Assembly: GCF_902833085.1 (NCBI RefSeq)
Contig: NZ_CADFEB010000006.1
Coordinates: forward strand, 372,001 to 436,000
DNA length: 64,000 nt
Origin: Burkholderia ubonensis
GTDB taxonomy: Bacteria > Pseudomonadota > Gammaproteobacteria > Burkholderiales > Burkholderiaceae
Direction: 5' to 3'
The first letter of the stretch is position 1; every line of letters begins with the position of its first letter. The notes beneath the pieces were generated by a model. It worked only from the letters and a program-made list of their open reading frames with translations. It was not told the DNA's origin and did no database searches. The position numbers were made by a program, and so were the translations under genes. Below, piece after piece: positions 17,672-26,706 of the stretch.

Positions 17672-17720
17672 TATTTCGCACGCGAAATAAACTCTGGACT
17701 ATATTTCGTACGCGCAATAA
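17672..17720 (+). promoter_or_regulatory. Duplicated near-palindromic operator before the hydrolase-marR pair
   Basis: Two 19-base sites, TATTTCGCACGCGAAATAA (17672-17690) and TATTTCGTACGCGCAATAA (17702-17720), are exactly 30 bases apart, close to three helical turns. The first is an inverted repeat (TTTCG/CGAAA); the second differs at two positions. A TATATT element (17700-17705) between them could be the -10 box. The second copy ends four bases before the ATG of the hydrolase. The MarR regulator encoded by the second gene is the likely ligand (autoregulation). Confidence 0.65.
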
Positions 17721-17724
17721 CTCC

Positions 17725-18657
17725 ATGTTCGAGACTGTGACGACGCCCAGACCCATCGAATTCTCCGCCGCCGACGGCTACCCGTTGCGCGGCACGCTGT
17801 GGCGGCCGGCCGCCGAGCCGTCCGCGCTGGTGCTGATCCATCCGGCGACCGCCGTGCCGGAGCGCCTGTATGCGGGCTTCGCGCGCTACCTGACCGAGCG
17901 CGGCTTCGCGGCGCTGACCTACAACTACCGGGGCATCGACGCGTCGCGTCCGGCTCGCCTGAACCGCCTGCGCGCGCGCATGCGCGACTGGGTCGACCTC
18001 GACGTCGAGGCGGCGACCGCGTGGGCGCGGCGCGCGTTCGCCGGCGTGCCGCTGCTCGCGGTCGGCCACAGCGTCGGCGGCCACGCGATCGGCCTGTCGG
18101 CCGGGTCGCGCCACCTGCGGGCGGCGGTGATGGTCGCGGCGCACGCGGGCAGCACGCGGCTGATCGCGCGCGCGGCCGAACGGCTGAAGGTGCGGCTGAT
18201 CCTGCGCGTGCTCGGGCCGCTGACGGCCACGCTGCTCGGCTACGTGCCGGGCCGTCGGCTCGGGCTCGGCGAAGACCTGCCGGCCGGCGTGTTCCGCGAA
18301 TGGAGCGGCTGGACGACGCTGCCGCGCTACTTTTTCGACGACCCGACGCTCGGCGCGGCCGAGCGGTTCGCGCAGCAGCGGCTGCCGATTCTCGCGCTCG
18401 GCTTCGACGACGACCCATGGGCGAACCCGGTGGCCATCGACCTGCTGGTAAGCTATCTGACGCATGCGGCGGTCGAACGCCGCCAGATCGATCCGCGCGC
18501 CACGGGCAGCGGGCCGGTCGGGCACATGGGCTTCTTCCGCAGCCGGCCCGGCGCGGTGCTGTGGCCGGGCGTCGCGGACTGGCTCGCGCAGGCGCTCGAC
18601 CGGCCGCGCGATGCGGACCGCGCGCCCTCCTCCACGCCAGCAGGAAACCGAGCTTGA
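17725..18657 (+). CDS. Alpha/beta-hydrolase family protein
   Basis: A 310-residue alpha/beta hydrolase. It starts with a strand pair (IEFSAADGYPLRGTLWRP), then ALVLIHPATAVPERLY, the nucleophile elbow GHSVGGHAIG (Ser as nucleophile) and a C-terminal His in VGHMGFF. Relatives are uncharacterised hydrolases or serine aminopeptidase-like esterases. The frame is open to 17506, but the ATG at 17725 directly after the operator pair is the first start giving a family-like N-terminus; no ribosome site is evident. It overlaps the marR start (TTGA) and forms a two-gene operon with it. Confidence 0.87.
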   Translation: MFETVTTPRPIEFSAADGYPLRGTLWRPAAEPSALVLIHPATAVPERLYAGFARYLTERGFAALTYNYRGIDASRPARLNRLRARMRDWVDLDVEAATAWARRAFAGVPLLAVGHSVGGHAIGLSAGSRHLRAAVMVAAHAGSTRLIARAAERLKVRLILRVLGPLTATLLGYVPGRRLGLGEDLPAGVFREWSGWTTLPRYFFDDPTLGAAERFAQQRLPILALGFDDDPWANPVAIDLLVSYLTHAAVERRQIDPRATGSGPVGHMGFFRSRPGAVLWPGVADWLAQALDRPRDADRAPSSTPAGNRA

Positions 18658-19085
18658 GCGACGATCGACGACTGTTTTTGCTGTTGAACATCGGCCAGCG
18701 GCGCGCGCAGCGCTGGGTCGACCGCAAGGCGGAAACCGATACGCACGCGAGCGCCGCGCAGGCCGGCGTGCTGTTCCATCTCGCGAAGCACGACGGCGCA
18801 CTCGTCGGCGAAGTCGGCGCGGCGCTGCAACTGGCGCCGTCCGCGATGACGGGCCTCGCCGACCGCATGGCGAAGGCCGGCCTGCTCACGCGCCATCGCG
18901 ATTCGGACGACGGGCGCGCGACTCGCCTGTTCCTCACCGACGACGGCCACGCCGCGCTGAAGAAGGCGCGCGTGCTGCTGCGCGAGCTGAACGCGAAGCT
19001 GTGCGACGGGTTTTCCGACGACGAGCTCGACGTCGTCGCGCGCTGGCTGCGCACGCTGCAGGCGCGCTTTCCGGCGGATCGCTGA
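18654..19085 (+). CDS. MarR-family transcriptional regulator (TTG start)
   Basis: A 143-residue winged-helix regulator: LFLLLNIGQRRAQRWVD as the dimerisation helix, then recognition region LQLAPSAMTGLADRMAKAGLLTRHRDSDDGRATRLFLTDDG, the usual MarR wing. There is no ATG at the expected position; the TTG at 18654, overlapping the hydrolase stop as TTGA and preceded by AGGA about 10 bases upstream, gives the expected N-terminus (SDDRRLFLLLN). It probably binds the duplicated site in front of the operon and responds to a small ligand that the hydrolase consumes. Confidence 0.88.
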   Translation: MSDDRRLFLLLNIGQRRAQRWVDRKAETDTHASAAQAGVLFHLAKHDGALVGEVGAALQLAPSAMTGLADRMAKAGLLTRHRDSDDGRATRLFLTDDGHAALKKARVLLRELNAKLCDGFSDDELDVVARWLRTLQARFPADR

Positions 19086-19091
19086 ACGCGA

Positions 19092-19158
19092 AGCGATTTC
19101 CCCAGCGATTTCCGAATCGATTTCCGAATCGATTTCAATTCGCGCTTCGATTCGATTC
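19092..19158. repeat. Short tandem repeat after marR
   Basis: A run of related 9-12-base units: GCGATTTCC twice, then CGAATCGATTTC twice in tandem (19113-19124 and 19125-19136), followed by inverted-looking CGATTCGATT. The rest of the 477-base gap up to 19563 holds no gene I can support; it includes an AT-rich TTACAAAAAATCG patch near 19241. Confidence 0.6.
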
Positions 19159-19562
19159 TCCACTCGCGATACCGCGAATTTTCCCGCAATTTTTTCTGCC
19201 CACGCGCATGCGATTTCGGCAACGCTTGCCGGCTACGCTCTGTTACAAAAAATCGCCTGCTGTCCGGGGTTTTGTTGGCCTACATTGCAGTCCACCTCAC
19301 GGCAATCGTCGTATCGAAAGGACACAGGCAGGGCAGCGGCCCCTGCGGCAACAAGAATCACAAGGAGTCTTGACCGATGCGCTGGCGGAACCCAGCGAAG
19401 GCGGATTGCGATGGCAGAAGCGGCGTACTGGCCGGCACGCACCGACGCGAAATCCGAGGCGTCGACGCGCTGCGTTGAAGTCCAGGCGCACGCCCCGCGC
19501 GACGACGCGCGAGGCCGCGGCCTGTCTGGCCAAGGCTTCCGCACGTCAACGAGGAGCAGTCC

Positions 19563-21008
19563 ATGCGACGCATCACCCTGCCTCACCCGCTCGTTACCCG
19601 GCTGACCATTGCCGCCGCGCTCGCGTTCACGGCCGCCGCCCACGCGGACCCCGTGCGCGTGTCCGGCCCGAGCCCGTTCGCCGCCTGCACGACCGGCGGC
19701 CCCGGCACCGTTTACGTGAATGCCGAAGTCGAGCCGTGGCTCTCGGTCAATCCAGCCCGTCCGACCAACATGATCGGCGTCTGGCAGCAGGACCGCTGGT
19801 CGAACGGCGGCGCGCACGGCCTCGTCGCGGGCTACACGTTCGACGGCGGCGCGACCTGGGCGCAGACGCCGCAGCCGTTCAGCGCCTGCGCGCCGGGCGG
19901 GCTGCCCTACGAGCGCGCGTCCGATCCGTGGGTGTCGTTCGGGCCGGACGGCACCGCGTACTCGGTATCGATCTCGTTCAACCAGTCGAACAACAGCAAC
20001 GCGGTCGGGGCGTCCGTGTCGACCGACGGCGGCCAGACGTGGAGCAGCCCGGCGCTGCTGATCGCCGACAACGAGCCGACGACGCAGTTCTTCAACGACA
20101 AGGAATCGGTGACCGCGAACCCGGTGAAGGCCGGCACCGCGTACGCGGTGTGGGACCGCCTCGAGCAGCCGAACGGCAATCCGCGCGCGAACCTGCATAC
20201 GCAGGCATTCCGCGGCCCGACGCTGTTCTCGAAGACGGTCGACGGCGGCAAGACGTGGCGCAAGGCGCGGGTCATCGTCCACGTGCCGTCGCGGCAGCAG
20301 ACGATCGGCAACCAGATCGTCGTCGATCCGAAGAGCGGCACGCTCTACAACTTCTTCAACCTGATCAAGCCGCCGTTCAGCAAGGCCGCCGGCAAGGTCG
20401 CGTTCATCAAGTCGACCGACGACGGCGCGACGTGGACGCAGCCGCAGGTGATCGCCGGATTGCAGACGGTGGGCGTGACCGATCCGAATACCGGCGAGCC
20501 GGTGCGCACCGGCGACATCATTCCCGAGCCCGCGATCGACCCGGCGTCGGGGCAGCTTTACGTGGTCTGGCAGGACAGCCGCTTCAACGGCGGCAACTTC
20601 GACGAGATCGCGCTGTCGACGTCGACCGACGGCGGCGCGACCTGGAGCGCGCCGCTGCAGGTCAACACGCCGACGGGCCGCGCGGCGTTCAACCCGTCGG
20701 TGCGCGTCAACGAAGGCGGTGCGGTGATGGTCACCCACTACGACTTCCGCGACCTGCCGGCCGGCGATACGACGACGCTGCCGACCGGCTTCTGGCGCAA
20801 GATCTCGCTCGACGGCGGCCGCACGTTCGTCGCCGAGCGGCGCGTCGGCGGGCCGTTCGACCTGAAGGTCGCGCCGAATGCGGAGGGCTTCTTCATCGGC
20901 GACTACCAGGGTCTCGACGTGGGGCCGTCGTCGTCGTTCCATCCGTTCTTCATCCAGACCAATTCCAACAATCTCGCGAACCGCACGGACGTGTTCTTCG
21001 CGCCGTGA
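19563..21008 (+). CDS. Secreted BNR-repeat (sialidase-fold) protein
   Basis: A 481-residue exported protein with a clear signal peptide ending in AAAHA. The mature part is a beta-propeller with at least five Asp-box (BNR) repeats: TFDGGATW, STDGGQTW, TVDGGKTW, STDDGATW, STDGGATW and SLDGGRTF. These occur in sialidases and many non-enzymatic surface proteins; the catalytic Arg triad of true sialidases cannot be assigned by eye, so no enzyme activity is claimed. It stands alone with a good ribosome site (GAGGAG) and a strong hairpin just after the stop. Confidence 0.85.
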   Translation: MRRITLPHPLVTRLTIAAALAFTAAAHADPVRVSGPSPFAACTTGGPGTVYVNAEVEPWLSVNPARPTNMIGVWQQDRWSNGGAHGLVAGYTFDGGATWAQTPQPFSACAPGGLPYERASDPWVSFGPDGTAYSVSISFNQSNNSNAVGASVSTDGGQTWSSPALLIADNEPTTQFFNDKESVTANPVKAGTAYAVWDRLEQPNGNPRANLHTQAFRGPTLFSKTVDGGKTWRKARVIVHVPSRQQTIGNQIVVDPKSGTLYNFFNLIKPPFSKAAGKVAFIKSTDDGATWTQPQVIAGLQTVGVTDPNTGEPVRTGDIIPEPAIDPASGQLYVVWQDSRFNGGNFDEIALSTSTDGGATWSAPLQVNTPTGRAAFNPSVRVNEGGAVMVTHYDFRDLPAGDTTTLPTGFWRKISLDGGRTFVAERRVGGPFDLKVAPNAEGFFIGDYQGLDVGPSSSFHPFFIQTNSNNLANRTDVFFAP

Positions 21009-21013
21009 CGGCC

Positions 21014-21040
21014 GACCGGCCGCCTTCCCGGCGGCCGGTC
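21014..21040 (+). terminator. Hairpin terminator after the BNR protein gene
   Basis: Perfect 11-base stem GACCGGCCGCC / GGCGGCCGGTC with a 5-base loop, 5 bases after the stop codon. A strict T-run is missing, as is common in high-GC Burkholderia hairpins. Confidence 0.6.
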
Positions 21041-21312
21041 AGAATCCTCTTCATCGCCTCGCGCCGACGCTCGTCGGCGCATCCGCTGGCCGCAGCCGCC
21101 CGGCGCCGCGCGCGTGTCAAGCGAGGAAACGCTCGACACGCACTTCCGTCCGCCTCTGACCCAGATCAACGGTTGTCACTGCAATCATCGGCTATAACTG
21201 GACGCGTTCCGGCGAACGGGCGAGCGCATCGGTAATGCGCGGCCCGGCGCTCGCCGGGCGCCCCAGCAATGGCAACGTCACGCACGGTTGCCAACCGATA
21301 ACGAGGAAAGTT

Positions 21313-22824
21313 ATGCGCCACGTTGCGCTCCCCGACCCGCCGCCTGCCCGGGCGCGCGCCGCCCTTGCACGGGCCGCGCGCGTTGCGATCGCACTGACGT
21401 GCGGCGGGCTGCTGTCGGGCTGCCTGTCGCTCGCGCCGCACTACACGCGTCCGGCGCAGCCGGTGCCCGCGACCTATCCGGCAGGCAAGGCCGACGAAGC
21501 CGCGAACGCGACGGCCGTCCCCGATTGGCGCACGTACTTCACCGACGCACGGCTGCGCACGCTGATCGAGCAAGCGCTCGCGAACAACCGCGACCTGCGG
21601 GTGGCCGTCGCGCGGGTCGACGAAGCCCGCGCCGTCTATGGCATCCGGCGCGCGGATCAATGGCCGTCGATCAATGCCGGTGCCGCGTATGCACGCTTTC
21701 GCACGCCCGGCGGCCTGCTCGCGCCGTCGCCGTTCATCGGCCGGCTCTACGACGTGCAGCTCGCGGAAACGCAATGGGAGATCGATTTCTGGGGTCGCGT
21801 GCGCAACCTGAAGGATGCGGCGCGCGAACGCTATCTGGCGAGCGACGCGGCCCGCCGCGCGGTGTCGCTGAGCCTGATCACGCAGGTGGCCGACGCGTAC
21901 CTGGCCGTGTGCGCATACGACGAGCGCATCGCGCTGACCCGCGCGACGATCGACAGCCGGCGCGAGTCGCTGCGGATTTTCCGGCGGCGTCATGACGAAG
22001 GCGCAATCTCGCGGCTGGACCTGACGCAATCGGAAATCCTGCTGCAGCAGGCCGAATCGCTCGGCGCGCAGCTGGGCCAGGCGCGCGCGAGCGCCGCGGA
22101 CGCGCTGATGCTGCTGGTCGGCGCGTCGCCCGAGCTGCCCGCCGCGCCGCTCACGCTCGACGACCAGGCCGTGATGCCGGCGCTCGCGCCCGGGCTGCCG
22201 TCCGCGCTGCTCGAAAACCGTCCGGACGTGATCGCGGCCGAGCACCAGTTGCGCGCGGCGCACGCGAATATCGGCGCGGCGCGCGCGGCGTTCTTCCCGC
22301 GCATCGCGCTGACGAGCGCGATCGGCTCGGGCAGCAGCGAGCTGCACAAGCTGTTTACGTCCGGCACCGGCACATGGAGCGTGATTCCGAATCTGGCGAT
22401 GCCGATTTTCGACGCCGGACGCAATCGCGCCAATCTCGCGCTGTCGCAGGCGCAGCGCGACGAGGCCGTCGCGCAATACGAGAAAACCGTGCAAAGCGCG
22501 TTCCGCGACGTGTCCGACGCGCTCGCGGCGCGCGACTGGCTGGCCGAGCAGCTGCGCGTCGAACGCGCGACGCTCGCGTCGCAGACGGAGCGCGCGCGGC
22601 TCGCGAAGCTGCGCTACGACAGCGGCGCGGTGCGCTTTCTCGAAGTGCTCGACGCGCAGCGCGACCTGCTGAATGCCGAGCAGCAGCTCGTACAGACGCG
22701 CCGCGCGCTGCTGTCGAGCCGCGTCGCGCTGTACGGCGCGCTCGGCGGCGCCCCGCAGGCCGGCGACGACAACGCGCCGGCCCTCTCCCCTCACGTTTCG
22801 ACCGATTCGGGTTCCATCCAATGA
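21313..22824 (+). CDS. RND/ABC efflux outer-membrane lipoprotein, NodT family
   Basis: A 503-residue TolC-type outer-membrane channel. The N-terminal signal ends in a lipobox LLSGC, so the mature protein is lipid-anchored. Family marks are SLAPHYTRPAQPVP at the mature start, WRTYFTDARLRTLIEQALANNRDLRVA, the two OEP repeats, and QWEIDFWGRVRN. It is the first gene of a tight four-gene exporter operon and supplies the outer-membrane exit duct for the HlyD and ABC subunits behind it. The GAGGAAAG ribosome site selects the ATG at 21313 over the earlier in-frame one at 21235. Confidence 0.93.
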   Translation: MRHVALPDPPPARARAALARAARVAIALTCGGLLSGCLSLAPHYTRPAQPVPATYPAGKADEAANATAVPDWRTYFTDARLRTLIEQALANNRDLRVAVARVDEARAVYGIRRADQWPSINAGAAYARFRTPGGLLAPSPFIGRLYDVQLAETQWEIDFWGRVRNLKDAARERYLASDAARRAVSLSLITQVADAYLAVCAYDERIALTRATIDSRRESLRIFRRRHDEGAISRLDLTQSEILLQQAESLGAQLGQARASAADALMLLVGASPELPAAPLTLDDQAVMPALAPGLPSALLENRPDVIAAEHQLRAAHANIGAARAAFFPRIALTSAIGSGSSELHKLFTSGTGTWSVIPNLAMPIFDAGRNRANLALSQAQRDEAVAQYEKTVQSAFRDVSDALAARDWLAEQLRVERATLASQTERARLAKLRYDSGAVRFLEVLDAQRDLLNAEQQLVQTRRALLSSRVALYGALGGAPQAGDDNAPALSPHVSTDSGSIQ

Positions 22825-23894
22825 AGATGCCCAACCGCCACTATCTGATCGGGTTCGGCGCGGCCGCGCTCGTGCTCGGCGCCGCCTGGTACGGCTGGAC
22901 CCTCTGGCGCGACGGCCGTGCCGACGCGGGGCTCGTGAGCGGCAACGGCCGCATCGAGGCAACCGAGATCGACGTCGCGACCAAGCTGCCCGGGCGCGTC
23001 AGCGCGATGCGGGTCGACGAAGGCGACTTCGTGAAGGCCGGCCAGCCGCTCGCCAGCATGGACGTGCTCGTGCTGCACGCGCAGCTCGACGAGGCGCGCG
23101 CCAAAGAGCAGCAGGCGTTGAACACGGCCGCGAGCGTCGACGCGCAGGTCGCGCAGCGCCGCAGCGACAAGGCGGCGGCCGAGGCGTCCGTCGTGCAGCG
23201 CGAAAGCGAGCTGGACGCCGCGCGGCGCCGGCTCGCGCGCTCCGAAACGCTGTCGCGCGAAGGCGCTTCGTCCATGCAGGAGCTCGACGACGATCGCGCC
23301 CGCGCACGCAGCATGGAAGCGACCGTGCGGGCCGCCCGTGCGCAGGTCGATGCGGCCCAGGCCGCGATCGATGCGACGAAGGCGCAGCTCGTCGCCGCGC
23401 ACTCCGCCGTCGCGGCCGCGCAGGCGACCGTCGCGCGCGTGCAGGCCGACATCTCGGACAGCGAGCTGACCTCGCCGCGCGACGGCCGCGTGCAGTATCG
23501 GGTGGCCGAGGCCGGCGAAGTGCTGCCGGCCGGCGGCAAGGTGCTCAACGTCGTCGATTTGTCCGACGTCTACATGACGTTCTTCCTGCCGGAGACCGTG
23601 GTCGGCAAGGTGCCGCTCGGCGCCGACGTGCGGATCGTGCTCGACGCCGCGCCGCAGTACGTGATCCCGGCGCGGGTGTCGTTCGTGTCGAGCACCGCGC
23701 AGTTCACGCCGAAGACGGTCGAGACGGCCAACGAACGGCAGAAGCTGATGTTCCGCGTGAAGGCGCGCATCGACCGCGACCTGCTGCTGCGCCATCTCCG
23801 GCTCGTCAAGACCGGGCTGCCGGGCGTCGCGTGGCTGAAGATCGATCCGCACGCGAGCTGGCCGGACACGCTTGCGGTCAAGGTGCCGCAGTGA
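22821..23894 (+). CDS. HlyD-family membrane-fusion protein (YhiI-like)
   Basis: A 357-residue periplasmic adaptor with one N-terminal membrane anchor (LIGFGAAALVLGAAWYGW), a biotinyl-lipoyl half-motif GRIEATEIDVATKLPGRV, a long alpha-hairpin rich in Ala, Arg and Glu (about residues 95-220), and the second lipoyl half SPRDGRVQYRVAEAGEVLPAG. It links the inner-membrane ABC subunits encoded next with the NodT channel. Its ATG overlaps the previous stop by four bases and its own stop overlaps the next start, so the operon is translationally coupled. Best match in plan is E. coli YhiI. Confidence 0.92.
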   Translation: MKMPNRHYLIGFGAAALVLGAAWYGWTLWRDGRADAGLVSGNGRIEATEIDVATKLPGRVSAMRVDEGDFVKAGQPLASMDVLVLHAQLDEARAKEQQALNTAASVDAQVAQRRSDKAAAEASVVQRESELDAARRRLARSETLSREGASSMQELDDDRARARSMEATVRAARAQVDAAQAAIDATKAQLVAAHSAVAAAQATVARVQADISDSELTSPRDGRVQYRVAEAGEVLPAGGKVLNVVDLSDVYMTFFLPETVVGKVPLGADVRIVLDAAPQYVIPARVSFVSSTAQFTPKTVETANERQKLMFRVKARIDRDLLLRHLRLVKTGLPGVAWLKIDPHASWPDTLAVKVPQ

Positions 23895-26704
23895 CGCCCG
23901 AGCAGGACGCCACCGGCCTGGTCGAGCGTGAGCCGGTTTCGGCCGGCGGCGCCGACGGCGACGTGATCCGCCTGTCCGGCGTGACGCTGCGCTATGGCGC
24001 GACGTGCGCGCTCGACGGCGTGACGCTCGCGGTGCCCGCCGGGCGCATGATCGGGCTGATCGGCCCGGACGGCGTCGGCAAGTCGAGCCTGCTCGCGCTC
24101 GCGTCGGGTGCGCGGGCGATCCAGCAAGGCCAGGTGACCGTGCTCGGCGGCGACATGGCGTCGGTCGCGCACCGCGATCGCGTGTGCGGCCGGATCGCGT
24201 ACATGCCGCAGGGCCTCGGCAAGAACCTGTACGCAACGCTGTCGGTCGAGGAGAACCTGCAGTTCTTCGCGCGGCTGTTCGGTCACGACGCGGCCGAGCG
24301 GCGGCGCCGGATCGACAGCCTGACGCGCAGCACCGGCCTCGACCCGTTCCTCGATCGCCCGGCCGGCAAGCTGTCGGGCGGCATGAAGCAGAAGCTCGGC
24401 CTGTGCTGCGCGCTGATCCACGATCCCGACCTGCTGATCCTCGACGAGCCGACCACCGGCGTCGACCCGCTCGCCCGCGCGCAGTTCTGGGAGCTGATCG
24501 GCCGGATTCGCGCGGCGCGCCCGTCGATGAGCGTGGTGGTCGCGACCGCGTACATGGACGAGGCGCAGCGCTTCGACTGGCTGATCGCGATGGACGCCGG
24601 CCGCGTGCTGGCCACCGGCACGCCTGACGAACTGCTCGCGCGCACCGGCTGCGACCGGCTCGAATCGGCGTTCATCGCGCTGCTGCCGGACGAGAAGCGG
24701 CGCGGCTACGTGCCGGTGCGGGTGACGCCGCTGCAGGCGGACGACGCCGCCGGCTACGCGATCGAGGCGCGCGACCTGACGATGCGGTTCGGCGACTTCG
24801 TCGCGGTCGATCACGTGAGCTTCCAGATCCGGCGCGGCGAGATCTTCGGCTTTCTCGGCTCGAACGGCTGCGGCAAGTCGACGACGATGAAGATGCTGAC
24901 CGGCCTGCTGCCCGCGACCGAGGGCGACGCGAAGCTGTTCGGCCGGCCCGTCGCGGCCGGCGACATCAACACGCGCCGCCGGGTCGGCTACATGTCGCAA
25001 GGCTTCTCGCTGTACGGCGAGCTGACCGTGCGGCAGAACCTCGTGCTGCATGCGCGCCTGTTCGGCGTGCCGGAGGCGGACGTCGCCGCGCGCGTGGCCG
25101 AGATGACCGCGCGCTTCGGCCTGGCCGGCGCGCTCGACGCGCTGCCCGACAGCCTGCCGCTCGGCATGCGGCAGCGGCTGTCGCTGGCGGTCGCGATGGT
25201 GCACAAGCCGGAACTGCTGATTCTCGACGAGCCCACTTCCGGCGTCGATCCGGTGGCGCGCGACAGTTTCTGGCAGCTGATGATCGAGCTGGCGCGGCGC
25301 GACCGCGTGACGATCTTCATCTCGACGCACTTCATGAACGAAGCCGAGCGCTGCGACCGCATTTCGCTGATGCATGCGGGCCGCGTGCTCGCGAGCGATG
25401 CGCCCGCCGAGCTGGTGCGGCAACGCGGCGCGGCCACGCTGGAGGAAGCGTTCATCGGCTACCTCGTCGACGCGCAGCGCACGGGCGACGCGCCGCAAGC
25501 CGCGCCGGACGATGCGTCATGGGACGCCGGCGGGGATGCCGGCGCGCCGCCGTCCACCGCCGCCGCCCGGCCCGCGCCGCGCTTCAGTCTTGCGCGCGCC
25601 GGCAGCTATACGTGGCGCGAAGTGCTGGAGCTGCGCCGCGACCCGGTGCGCGCGACGCTTGCGCTGCTCGGCTCGCTGGTGCTGATGTGCGTGATCAGCA
25701 TCGGCATCAGCCTCGACGTCGACAACCTCACGTTCGCGGTGCTGGATCGCGATCAGACCATTCTGAGCCAGGGCTACACGCAGAACATCGCCGGTTCGCG
25801 CTACTTCGTGCAGCGCGACGCGCTGACGGGCTACGACGACCTCGACCGGCGCATGCGCAGCGGGCAGCTTTCACTCGCGATCGAGATTCCGCCGGATTTC
25901 GCGCGGGACGTCGCGCGCGGCCGACGCGTGCAGATCGGCATGTGGATCGACGGCGCGATGCCGCTGCGCGCGGAGACGATCCGCGGCTACGTGGCGGGCA
26001 TGCACGAGAACTGGCTGCGCGACGAGGCGAAACGCCGGCTCGGCGTGTCGCTCGCGCCGGCGGTCGAGATTGCGGTGCGCTATCGCTACAACCCCGACGT
26101 GAAGAGCCTGCCCGCGATGATCCCGGCCATCATGCCGATGCTGCTGCTGATGCTGCCGGCGATGCTGACCGCGCTCGCCGTCGTGCGCGAGCGCGAGCTC
26201 GGCTCGATCGTCAACCTGTACGTGACGCCCGTCACGCGCACCGAATTCCTGATCGGCAAGCAGGCGCCGTACATCGTGCTCGCGATGCTGAACTTCCTGC
26301 TGATGGTGGTGCTCGCCGATCTCGCGTTCGGCGTGCGGATCAAGGGCAGCTTCGCGACGCTGCTGCTCGCCGTGCTGATCTTCAACGTCGTGGCGACCGG
26401 CGTCGGGCTGCTCGCATCCACGTTCACGCGCAGCCAGATCGCCGCGATCTTCATGACGATCATCGGCACGCTGATTCCGGTCGTGCAGTTCTCCGGGCTG
26501 CTCACGCCGCTGTCGTCGCTCGAAGGCGCCGGCAAGTGGATCGGCACGCTCTACCCGGCCACCTACATGCTCGCGATCAGCCGCGGCGTGTACAACAAGG
26601 CGCTCGGCCTCGCCGACCTGTGGCCGCAGTTCTGGCCGATGCTCGCATCGGTGCCGGTCCTGCTGGCCGCCACCGTCGCGCTGCTCCGCAAGCAGGAAAC
26701 CTGA
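23891..26704 (+). CDS. Double-ATPase/permease ABC exporter subunit, RbbA-like
   Basis: A 937-residue fusion of two ATP-binding domains and one ABC-2 permease. Domain 1: Walker A GPDGVGKSS (the RbbA-type variant), signature LSGGMKQK, Walker B LLILDEPTTGVDP. Domain 2: GSNGCGKST, LPLGMRQRLSL and LLILDEPTSGVDP. The last 380 residues carry an N-terminal helix, a large extracytoplasmic loop and five C-terminal helices of the ABC-2 type. The order matches E. coli RbbA/YhiH, which sits with yhhJ and yhiI. It starts at GTG overlapping the previous stop (GTGA). The likely role is drug or metabolite export with the YhhJ-like permease downstream. Confidence 0.93.
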   Translation: MTPEQDATGLVEREPVSAGGADGDVIRLSGVTLRYGATCALDGVTLAVPAGRMIGLIGPDGVGKSSLLALASGARAIQQGQVTVLGGDMASVAHRDRVCGRIAYMPQGLGKNLYATLSVEENLQFFARLFGHDAAERRRRIDSLTRSTGLDPFLDRPAGKLSGGMKQKLGLCCALIHDPDLLILDEPTTGVDPLARAQFWELIGRIRAARPSMSVVVATAYMDEAQRFDWLIAMDAGRVLATGTPDELLARTGCDRLESAFIALLPDEKRRGYVPVRVTPLQADDAAGYAIEARDLTMRFGDFVAVDHVSFQIRRGEIFGFLGSNGCGKSTTMKMLTGLLPATEGDAKLFGRPVAAGDINTRRRVGYMSQGFSLYGELTVRQNLVLHARLFGVPEADVAARVAEMTARFGLAGALDALPDSLPLGMRQRLSLAVAMVHKPELLILDEPTSGVDPVARDSFWQLMIELARRDRVTIFISTHFMNEAERCDRISLMHAGRVLASDAPAELVRQRGAATLEEAFIGYLVDAQRTGDAPQAAPDDASWDAGGDAGAPPSTAAARPAPRFSLARAGSYTWREVLELRRDPVRATLALLGSLVLMCVISIGISLDVDNLTFAVLDRDQTILSQGYTQNIAGSRYFVQRDALTGYDDLDRRMRSGQLSLAIEIPPDFARDVARGRRVQIGMWIDGAMPLRAETIRGYVAGMHENWLRDEAKRRLGVSLAPAVEIAVRYRYNPDVKSLPAMIPAIMPMLLLMLPAMLTALAVVRERELGSIVNLYVTPVTRTEFLIGKQAPYIVLAMLNFLLMVVLADLAFGVRIKGSFATLLLAVLIFNVVATGVGLLASTFTRSQIAAIFMTIIGTLIPVVQFSGLLTPLSSLEGAGKWIGTLYPATYMLAISRGVYNKALGLADLWPQFWPMLASVPVLLAATVALLRKQET

Positions 26705-26706
26705 CC

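Noticed and set aside
17319..17756. 145-residue minus-strand frame
   Set aside because: It runs through the operator region of the hydrolase gene, has no start signal and no family resemblance; perhaps a decayed fragment.
19285..19605. Small frames around the BNR-protein promoter
   Set aside because: Arg-rich shadow composition without ribosome sites.
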